Part shown: in pieces, positions 49,205 through 64,000 of the stretch
How positions within the stretch are numbered: position 1 is the stretch's first letter
Layout: every line of letters starts with the position of its first letter
Source: Castor canadensis
Taxonomy: Eukaryota > Chordata > Mammalia > Rodentia > Castoridae
NCBI RefSeq assembly: GCF_047511655.1
Contig: NC_133390.1
Location: forward strand, 134,221,583 to 134,285,582
Reading direction: 5' to 3'
DNA length: 64,000 bases
Made by a program: the position numbers and the translations under genes
Notes under the pieces: generated by a model
Seen by the model: only the letters and a program-made list of their open reading frames with translations
Databases searched by the model: none
Told to the model about the DNA's origin: nothing

Positions 49205-51375
49205 AGGACCTGCACAAAACAGAATTTTTCCTTTCCCTAGAAAGTTTCCACTTTCAGTTGGGGTGGAAATCCTTTTATATTTACGTGATAATATTGTAAC
49301 TGGAACATCCTGTTCTTCATTTTCATGTTTAGATACTCCCCAAATTGTGTTCTATGCCACAGTCATGCAGATTTTGGTGAGGACTAGATGGATGGTCCCA
49401 GTGGAAGCTTGAGAATGTGTGTGATTAGCTTCATATGTTGAATATGGTAGATTAGGTAGGGTCAGTGTGGCACAGTCATTCCCACCTTGCATCTGAGGGA
49501 ATTTGGTTTTTCTCTTAGCTGATAGAGTTTTGTTAGTTGGTGTGTTTGGACTCTGTCCTGTTTACTTGGTTTACATAAAAACGTGAATGTTCTTTCAGTT
49601 TGAGAGCTTGATCCTTCCTATTAGTTTGTATTTGCTGAAACTACTATACTGCAGATGTGGTCTTATTTCCTGCGTCTCCTATGTTTGGGCGTGAAATGAT
49701 TTATGTTTGAGATGCATTGTTGCTGGACATAACTTGCAGTCCTTCCTAAATTGTGCAGCTATCATTAGTGACAGATAATGAAGCTTCATGTCATTTCAGG
49801 TAGTAAGTAGCACTAGAATTGTGTTTACATTTTTGGATGGCCCTAGACTGGGATTGGTAGAATACTATCAGGCAGAAGTGAAATAGCTGTGCCCAGACTA
49901 AGAGCTGAGGGAGGAGTTTTTGAGGACTGGTGAGAAAGCCAGGTCCATCTGGAATAAAAGAGATGGTAGCAGGAGATAAAGTTGAAAAGGGCTCCCTGAG
50001 GGTGGATGGTAGAGATCTGCGTCAGGTGCTGTAAGGACTTACTGGTCCAGTCAAGGTGGTGACGGTGGTGCACAAAGATTCCTGGAGAAGCAGGAAACTC
50101 AGTGATGTCAGGGTGTCTTGTGGTGGTAGAGGGAATATGCCCTGGAATCTGATGCGGATTCCTTTTGCCTTCAAAGTTCTGGGATTCTTTAATGAAAGCC
50201 AGTGGTCACTGAAGGTAAAATTTGGAATGGAGCGCAATTGGTCCTTCCTCATGAAATTAGAATATCTAAAAAAATGAGCAGAGAAAAGTGGGTTCTTACT
50301 GCCATACTTAATATATTCCCTAACCAGCCATGGGCACATTTGTAAAAATGAGGCATGGGGAATGGTTCTGTTGCTTAAGGCCTCCAATTCTAAGTTGGTT
50401 CCGTATAAGAACATTTGAACAATTGCCAGCCATTGTGCTGGGTTACCACTAGTTCACAGAGTTTGTTTCCACTTGTTAAGATAATCTTCTGGTCTGACCA
50501 TTTAAGGTAAAAAACTGCATGGTGTCTTTTAGGGTAATTCTTTTTACTTTTCATCATGATCCCCTAACAGACTCCTGTTTGAAGAAGAGGTGTAGGTTTA
50601 AAAAAAAAAAAAAGTGTTTTTGTCATTTTGCCTTGTCACTTAGTTGCTTGCCCATATTAAAATAAACATTTGGATCAGTGCTTGGGTTAAGAATTTGTTT
50701 TTGTCCCAGAACTCAGGAGGCTGAGGCAGGAGGATTATCAGTTCAAGGCCAATTCAAAAGAAATTAACTTTTGTTTTTAATACTTCACATGAAAAGAATA
50801 AAAATTATTGTGGCAAGAGCAGACCTGCTGAAGATAAAAGTAGATTGAGAAAAAAGCCCAGACAACAGTGCACAGACTCACCTCCTTCATGTGCCCCACA
50901 AATGCAGGGCAGTGCCATGTGTCCAAATGCGTAGGAGTTAAACTTTCAAGATTTGTAGTATGTTATTTATGAAAAAAATACAATGGCCATTTATGTTATA
51001 GTTCTTCTACTTTAGCAAATCTGTGGTTAGTCCATAATTGAAGTCAGTTAAATTTTCTTACAGGAAAGCTTTGCTTTTTGTGGCAACATTTTTATAGCTT
51101 GTGTGAATTCCTTTTTTAATGATTTGAAAACAGTATTTTTGCACAGTTGTGACCATGTGTGGTGGTATCACTATAACCAAAGTATATGCACCAGCCTTTG
51201 TGCATTTGTTTCCTCTGGTGTTGTGCATTTAAACGTCCTAATGCCAGCCTTTGTGACTATGTCTGGAGGATCTGGCAGCACAGCATGCCCTGTGACCAGT
51301 AGCAGGCTTCCTGCCTTGTCAAATCCCGAGTTGCTCTCTGGCAGGAAAATACATAATGAAAACTAACCATGTAAC

Positions 51376-51436
51376 AATAAATCTACCTTAGCAGAAAGAA
51401 TATGTTGGTTTTCTGTGAACTTGTACAGTAAATAAA
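51376..51436 (+). terminator. NAPB: NAPB polyadenylation signals
   Basis: AATAAA at 51,376-51,381 and again at 51,431-51,436, each followed by T/GT-rich sequence (ttttgagtagtctttcccag after the second). Cleavage is expected at about 51,395 and/or 51,455. Confidence 0.55.
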
Positions 51437-51455
51437 GTGGAAATTATGAATAATA

Positions 51456-53139
51456 TTTTGAGTAGTCTTTCCCAGTTAAATTGGCACATATAAAAAGCAG
51501 CTTCCTTTCTTTGAGGTTATTCCCATGAAATTTAACCATTAATATTCTTTAGGCTTTTTGCACCTCAGTCACTTGATGGGACTTTGGAGCACTGCAATGG
51601 TTTTGCAGGCTTTGGTTTGGAAGGAAACCCTGGTTGTCCTCTGATGTAAGACAGTGTGTATGGTAACTGCTGACCATATGTTCTCATTAGGAATCCTTTG
51701 GGTTCTGCAAAGTTGATGGAGGAGTGGCTACTGGATGACTGGTTGAGTTATAGATGTGAGAAATCCCAAAGCCTAACACTCCCTTCTGAGAAAGGAAGAG
51801 GTGTTAGGTAGTAATAGACATTCATTTTAATCTTAAAGGTAACTGCGGAGACAGTCAATGCCCCTATGGGAGTGTCAAGCTCACTGACCACTAGGCCCTG
51901 AAGTTGTAGGGAGAGAACATTCATGGGGTCCTATCATCTTGTCAGAGAGCTTTGATTTCCCATGCAAATGCAAATTCATGTAAAAGCAGATTTTTAAAAA
52001 ATGAATGGTCAAAATAATGTATGCACATATGAATAAATGAATAAAAATAAATAAATAAATGGTAGAACAGACCATACCAATCTAGAGATTCTGAGAAACT
52101 GTTGACCATTAAAGGTCTAATTACTGAGATATCTTTTCTCAGAGTCAGCTTCCTAGCAAAAGGCTATCAAAGCCTAGGGTACCACAGTGGATGGCCCTCA
52201 GTCCTGTCTACTCCTGTCCAGTTGCATGTGAACAAAGGCCCTTTGCATGAGTGCCCTCTCCTAACTGCAATGATAGTATTTCCAAGTGCAAGAATACCAT
52301 TGAATTTGGTTATATAGACAAGCATCCATTTGGTTCCCAAGGGCTGAACTCCTTGGTGTGACAAGGTACAACCCTTTAACAGGTTAAAATTGATTATAAC
52401 TTAACACTCATTTGGGTGGTCACCAACAGTAAAATCACATAAGGTCTTTAATTCTTGACCCATTTTTTTTAAAAACTGTACAATGAAAAAAAAAACTTGG
52501 TAACAACCAAAGTCTGCAATGCCCTTTAGAGTTTGGCCCATGCCAATGTCACAACAAAAGATAGTTGGAATGGCACCATCCACCTCCTCGGTGACCTTTA
52601 TTGATTCCCTGGGAGAAGCAGTGTTGCCATATCCAGGTGCCATCCTTACATGCTTGGGAATGACCCATTCAAGGTAGCTTCACTTTCAGCATAGCTGTAC
52701 TGACTAGATCAGGAAAAATAGTGGGGACACCTCACAAAGTCCTTTGCAATGGGTCTTCTACAGGGTTCATGGACTTCTCTGCTCTGTGGACAGCTTTACC
52801 CACCCTGGAAGAGAATGTATGTGCTAGTCATCTGGTACCTTTTGGCGATACAGTTAAGAGATGGGAAGAATGTGGGCTTGCTCTTAAAATACCCTCTCAG
52901 CATGGCCCCCGGCTGCTGTGTGAGCAGGGGCCATGTTTCCCCTCTCCAGAGACCTCTGTGAAGCCTGAGCAGTTAGTTAAGTAAATCAACCCTTGGAGTG
53001 CACTCTGTAAAGGCTTGCATACCCTGGTTTTAAATTTCATTATTTATGCTATTAAGCACATTATGCACGTTCCAATTAAGAATAGTACTTTGAGAGAACA
53101 TAAGTTATAATAATGTAAATAAATTTAGAATTACAAACT
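51456..53139. other. NAPB-GZF1 convergent intergenic spacer
   Basis: 1.7 kb between the 3' ends of two convergent genes. Contains an A/T tetranucleotide run (aataaataaataaatgg, about 52,026-52,061). A minus-strand open frame of 80 codons (52,401-52,643) and a plus-strand one of 87 codons (52,721-52,984) were inspected; neither has a recognisable motif. Confidence 0.5.
52026..52061. repeat. (AAAT)n simple repeat
   Basis: gaataaatgaataaaaataa followed by ataaataaatgg. Confidence 0.8.
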
Positions 53140-54956
53140 ACTTTCATAAAGCAGACATTTATTAACACATTAAGCAATTTCATGTGGAACTTCTAAAGAA
53201 ACATATTTCAAAACAAAAATTCTTCTGTAGATAACAAAATAATCTATTATTTAAATTCCTTCTCATCAAGATGACTTTTATTCCATAAAACTACATCTGC
53301 TGGGCAGGTTCATTCTCCTATCAATATTCAAATGGTCATGTGACAGTCGCTATCTGTAAATACAACTTAGGATGTAGTGACAAGGTCATAACTGAATTTG
53401 AAGTAATTCAGTCTCTGCCTTCAAAAGCAGATGTGAAACATCGGTGCCTGAAACACCTCATACTGGGTGGCTTTACTAGTTAAATGTCTTCTAAGTTACG
53501 ACCAATGGGCACTGGGGAAGAAAGTCTTCCCTGTTTCTGTCATAGTGCAATCATGTCTTCATCCTGGGACTTAGGAACAGGTAACTTCCTCTCAGAAAAT
53601 TAAAATGTTTTCACAGCAAGTTTAATAAATTAAAAACGGCAGGGGGGAGGAGGGAAAAGCAACTAGCAAACCAAAGAATCCTCCCTTTAAGGCACACTTC
53701 TAAAATTAGTATGTTTAAGGGTTACATGTGAATCAAAGCATTTGACAAGCAGCACATGGCCACACACCCAAGGGCCTGGAACCAAACATCAGGAATAGCA
53801 AATACAACAGAATCCTCTTGTCACTCTGAATTTTCTTGAGTAAAAATTAAGTCCAGTGTGAAACAGCCAAAAGAACATTTAAGACAAAATTACTGGTTCT
53901 TTATAATCTACTTATTAAGGCACAGTAAGAGATGCATGTGCCGAGGCTTCTGGTCCTTTCTAGATTCTTACATGCTCCCAAGGAAGCAGTCTTGTGGCAA
54001 CAGCCATCCTGTTTCAACTTCTCAGTGTGGAAAAGAGTAAGTGAGTTTCTGGAAATTACAGAAATTGAGAGAAAAACCTAGCAAAAATACCAGTATTCTA
54101 AGATTCACCAGTCACTTCATTTTGCTACTTGTGAATAAAATGACCACTCACATACTCTAAAGCCTCTTCATCTTTGCAAAAAATACTACACTGTTTTGCT
54201 AGACTCTTTGGTAGGCAGCTTTTTTTACCTAATCACATTTTTAGGAATGAAATCAAACAGCCTCATCTCATTTCAAAAGTTGGTCTTATGACAAACTCCC
54301 TAGCTGCATATGTGCTGTGAGCAGAGATACGCTAAGCTTTGAAAGTGTTCAATTTGCCATTCCTTTCTTACTACCTACAAATAGGGGATTGGAGAGGAAT
54401 GACTGCTATCATCTTTCTTCAGTCCCATCCAGAGGTCCCCAGAACAAACCTGATTAGATTCAACTCAAGGAAGAAACAGCTGAAAATACATGGACCCAGT
54501 TTTATTTCAGCTTGGTAGAAAAATACCTTAAAAGGATCAAAAAAGTAAACACATGGAAGTATAAGGCAGGGTGAGACTGGGAAGACCATTAACAGCAATT
54601 CACTAGCTGGGTCAGTGCTCTGTACTCTGCAGTTAAGACAAGCAGTGGCTTAAAACATCAAGAGAATCAGGCATTAGAAATGATTAATGCATACAGTCTA
54701 CACCAGGAGTAAGTGAGCTTAGTTAACTGGCTTGTTTGCTGATAAAGTGTAGCTGAGACCAAGCAGGTCAGAATTTTTTAAGGGAAAGTTTTAAAAGTAG
54801 TCTGATAAAAGTCATGCAAGTTAGTGGAAGTAGAAGTTTAGGAACATCTGTTGAGGCCATTCTTGCCCACATCTCTGCACACAGGTATTTTTCTCAGCCC
54901 CTGGAGCCACATACAATACAGCTGTCTTGCACAGCTTGGCACACAACTGCAAGCTT
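53140..54956 (-). other. GZF1: GZF1 3' UTR
   Basis: About 1.8 kb of AT-rich, repeat-poor sequence after the TGA at 54,957-54,959. The absence of SINEs over this length contrasts with the surrounding DNA and fits a conserved 3' UTR. The end is inferred from AATAAA signals. Confidence 0.55.
53158..53163 (-). terminator. GZF1: GZF1 polyadenylation signal (probable)
   Basis: AATAAA on the minus strand (tttatt on the plus strand), the most distal good hexamer downstream of the GZF1 stop. Another lies at 53,277-53,282. Expected cleavage is around 53,140. Confidence 0.5.
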
Positions 54957-61216
<6,260 letters not shown>

Positions 61217-61237
61217 CTTTCTCCTTTCCAAAAATGG

Positions 61238-63314
61238 CTTTGAAAACAAAAACAAGAATTATGTCATACCTTCAAAACCACTGGAGTAAAAGGACTAGAA
61301 GTTATAAGGTTTACTTTAGTTTTTGAAAAGACAGATACTGATTAATAAGCCAGCTTTTCTCATTTAAAGATTCAGCAGTTGTCTTATGTTCTGGAATCAT
61401 TGTCATATGCTAATATTTGCATGAAAACACAGTACTGGCGAGATTTCCCCAACAACAAACAAATGATTAAAGCTATAACTAGTGAAATACATTAATTTGC
61501 TCAGACACATTCCACAGCTGTAACAGAATTTATGGCAACAAAAATGTCTACTTCTATGATCAGGAAATCAGATAAAGAAAATGAAACACAGGGCCACCAC
61601 TGTCTAGGAGCAAAGCTTAGACAATCACTTCTGCTGCTAAAAACAACAAAAATAAAGTACTTTCCATGAGGAAAACTTCCTGGAAAAGTTGCTTACAATC
61701 CTACCCCCATTTCCAATGCCCCTAAACACAGTTCACTTTGAATTACTGTTACTCTACTGAAATAATGCCAGTTCCATACTTTTACAACAGTGTCACCTGG
61801 AACAGGTAATCTGAACCTTAGCTTCTTTCTCAATAGAAGGCTCATACATTACTGTGAGGCTTCAAGGAGTATAGCATGTCAAGTGCTTACAGCCCAGCCA
61901 TGCCTGAAACTTGCTAACTGTTGTTAGCTTCCCACACAGGCGAAGATGCCTATGATCCCCATTTCACAGATGACGAACTAACAAGGCAATTCACTAAGTG
62001 GTTGGTGGGGACTTGAGCCTGAGATTGATGGGGCTCTCTAGGCTCAACTGAAAACTAAGCAAACTCAAAGAGCTACCTTTACAGATTCGATGTACTCAAA
62101 AGGCCTCCTCTCCCGGGTTCCAGGAAACCCCCCACACCATCTTCATTCTTCTGCTTTGCCTGAGCATGTGCTTTTCCCCTAGATTCACCCCAACCTTCTG
62201 CTCCTCAAGTTACCTTCCTCTTCCAAGTTTGCTGTGGCTCCTTAAGTCTCCACCATCCAAAGCACTATCTTCCTCCTAACCTCCTTCACCTAGATCTAAG
62301 ACATCGGCTAGGATGCAACATGTCTAGTGCAGATGGGTCACAGTCTCTGAAAAAACAGGCCCACCCTTCTCCAGTCCCATCACAGATCCTGCCCTCCACA
62401 GCCCCCAGCCACCAAACATAAAAGGCTGCCTCAGCCTGCCACTGTAAAACCAGCACCTAGGAGGCTAGTGCAATGTGGCCGGAAAGAGACTGCACAGTAA
62501 ACAGAACATGGAGGAATCCTAAGTAAAGGATATACCGGGATGGGGGTGGAGGTTAGGCAACAGCCTCAAGGACCCAGCCCCACGCCTGGCAACAAAAGGC
62601 TGTAGAAGGCTCTCTTAGTCTGATGCCCTTAGTGCCCGCCCTGACTTCCCCAGACCTCTGCCAACCGTCCTCGAAGGGACATAAAACCTTAAGTCGCAGC
62701 CTGGGAGCGACTTCTCAAATAAGAAACTGGGTTCTGAGCATTTCCTAGTTAGCCTGCCAGGGGAGCAGGTATCAGTCATGGCGAGGGGTTATCTGCGGCC
62801 TGGTGACAGCTAAATGTCCCACTGCAACTCATTGGCATTCTGGCCACCCCCTAGTGCTCCAAGCATCTGCACAAACGTCTGCAAGCAACTCCCGGGTTCT
62901 GGGGCCCACAGGACCAGGACTCTCCCCAGAAGCCCCGCTCTCCGCAGTCCATCAGGTTCTCCAGCTGGGCTTAAAGCCCTGGTCGTCATCGTCGCTCGGA
63001 CCGCACGGCCCCAACTCTACCTCAGTTCCCACCACAACCACTCTCTGGCCAAGGCGCCCCGGCCATCAGCAGCCTCTCGAAAGACTGAAGAGAGAACAAA
63101 CCACTGCAACCAGGGTCAAGCCTCTCCTAGACCGGACGTGCCCCTCCCCGATGAGGACATCCAAGGCCGCTGGGATCCGGTCTGTCCCTTGGCCCCGAGT
63201 GGCCCCCATCCCTGCTCTGGCATCCCCAAAGCCCGCCGTTCCCCCCGACAGCCATGAGGCGGCGGCGGGTGGAGAGGGACCGGGAGGGGGGGGCTCCGCA
63301 AAAGGTGCGCTCAC
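61238..63314 (-). other. GZF1 intron 1
   Basis: 2.1 kb between the non-coding first exon and the main exon. Contains a MIR-type fragment (about 61,910-62,010, ccccatttcacagatgacga). The part beyond about 62,750 is CpG-rich and belongs to the promoter island. Confidence 0.55.
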
Positions 63315-64000
63315 CTTGCAGCCGGCGCCCCTGCCGCTGCGGCAGTTCGCTGGACCAGGCCCGCAGGAACAGCCTGCCCAAAAGGGGACAAGGCGGGGCC
63401 GGCGAGGGAGTCACCAATTGGCCCTCTCGGGCACTGCCCCGCCCCCCACAGGTCCCGCCTCTTCGCGGGCAGGGGCGGGGCTGCGCGCGTACGTCAGACT
63501 GCGGAGGTTGTTCTGGCAGTTAAATGGTCCGGGATTTGCGGAGGCAGGGCTACTGATTGACGCGCCGGATTACGTCACTAGCCTCGGGCCGAGGCCTGCG
63601 CCTGCGCAGAACACAACTCCGGCGCCCATTGCACGGGGTGGAGCCAGTCGCCGAAGGTCAGGTGAACATGTCAGCCGTGTGGTTTCATTCCTGTCCACTC
63701 TTGTTTGCTTGGTTTTCAGCACCTCTAGCTTCCTAGTCACGTAGCTCTGCGTGGCCGGCGACTGGTTTCCAAGAGGATCGCAGGTATGATACCGGGCCGC
63801 GTCCGTGGTCGCGGTGACTCCACGGAGAGCCAGCGACCGAGGGCTCGGGGCAAGTCACTCACGCACAGCGGCTACCGGGGGCGGTGCGAGTCCTTGAAGT
63901 TTTCTGCAGGACACTGCGGCCAGGCGGTGCGCCCGCTTCTGCAGTGTCCTTGCCCCTGCTGTGGACCTGGCGCCCCGGGATCGGAACCTCACCTCACCTT
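62750..64000. promoter_or_regulatory. GZF1: GZF1 CpG-island promoter, possibly bidirectional
   Basis: CpG-rich to the window end. On the minus strand a first-exon splice donor TGCAAG|GTGAGC lies at 63,315/63,314, placing the GZF1 start site shortly above it, at about 63,350-63,550. Elements seen: an inverted CCAAT (ccaattgg at 63,414-63,421), GC boxes (gccccgccccc at about 63,437 and ggggcggggc at about 63,472), a CRE-like tacgtcac (63,571-63,578), a half CRE tacgtca (63,490-63,496) and an NRF1-like gcctgcgcctgcgcag (63,594-63,609). A G-run (gggaggggggggct) sits at about 63,283-63,296. No TATA box. Confidence 0.7.
63600..63783 (+). ncRNA. Candidate first exon of a divergent plus-strand transcript
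   Basis: Plus-strand sequence leaving the CpG island ends at a consensus donor, gatcgcag|gtatga (exon end 63,783). In mammals NXT1 lies upstream of GZF1 in the same direction as GZF1, so a plus-strand transcript here would be antisense to NXT1. The left boundary is a guess; there is no protein-coding evidence. Confidence 0.25.

Larger units (their letters stand above)
48528..51455 (+). other. NAPB: NAPB 3' UTR
   Basis: About 2.9 kb after the stop codon. It includes a (CA)n run (49,151-49,204), a truncated B1 body (50,707-50,760) and several AATAAA hexamers: 50,661-50,666, 51,376-51,381 and 51,431-51,436. The last two lie close together and are the likely main sites. The extent is inferred from the signals and from the long 3' UTR usual for neuronal NAPB. 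Confidence 0.6.

Noticed and set aside
52401-52643. Minus-strand frame of 80 codons between NAPB and GZF1
   Set aside because: Considered as a retrocopy fragment, but I recognise no parent protein; it has a long A/T run inside and no splice or promoter context.
62803-63744. Plus-strand open frame of 313 codons
   Set aside because: Lies wholly in the GZF1 CpG island, overlaps the first-exon donor on the other strand, is Pro/Ala/Arg-rich as expected of GC-rich DNA, and has no recognisable domain.

Overview
This is vertebrate nuclear DNA, almost certainly from a rodent. Coding sequence is cut into short exons with GT-AG introns, there are two CpG-island promoters, and introns and intergenic DNA are full of interspersed repeats. 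The commonest repeats are B1-like monomers, tRNA/BC1-type ID elements and B1+ID composites whose ID half ends in a shared 'gccctgagttcaaaccccag' signature. That composite family, with no mouse-type B2 or Alu, suggests a castorimorph (beaver/kangaroo-rat-like) or related rodent; the species call is inference. The gene order (CSTL1, NAPB, GZF1) is the one I know from the cystatin cluster border on human chromosome 20p11.2, shown here in inverted orientation.

Layout. Bases 1-2,256 are CSTL1 intron 1, and exon 1 of CSTL1 (secreted type-2 cystatin-like protein) lies at 2,257-2,469 on the minus strand. Bases 2,700-14,180 are intergenic and repeat-rich: MIR, a MER2/Tigger-like DNA transposon, ERVL-MaLR pieces including LTR plus internal region, an antisense L1 piece and many SINEs. 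A CpG-island promoter at about 14,190-15,200 drives NAPB (beta-SNAP) on the plus strand. Its 11 coding exons run from 14,460 to 48,527 and join to exactly 298 codons plus stop; the 3' UTR continues to about 51,450. Inside NAPB are a 5'-truncated L1 that landed in an ID SINE, a degraded antisense L1 region with a possible solo LTR inside it, a LINE-2 with a later B1 insertion, and an antisense processed copy of prohibitin (PHB1) with a complete 272-codon reading frame.

Convergent to NAPB is GZF1 on the minus strand: a BTB domain followed by ten C2H2 zinc fingers, 699 residues in five coding exons (61,216 to 54,957), a 3' UTR to about 53,140 and a 5' non-coding exon ending at 63,315. Its promoter CpG island (about 62,750-64,000) may also fire divergently into plus-strand DNA, where NXT1 would be expected just past the window end.

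The genes are functionally unrelated: NAPB recycles SNAREs in neurons, GZF1 is a transcription factor and CSTL1 a reproductive-tract cystatin relative. I found no evidence of a novel multi-gene system. The most interesting items are the intact-frame PHB1 retrocopy and a non-canonical GC splice donor in NAPB that has been tandemly duplicated. Comparisons with known proteins and repeat families are from memory; no search was run.
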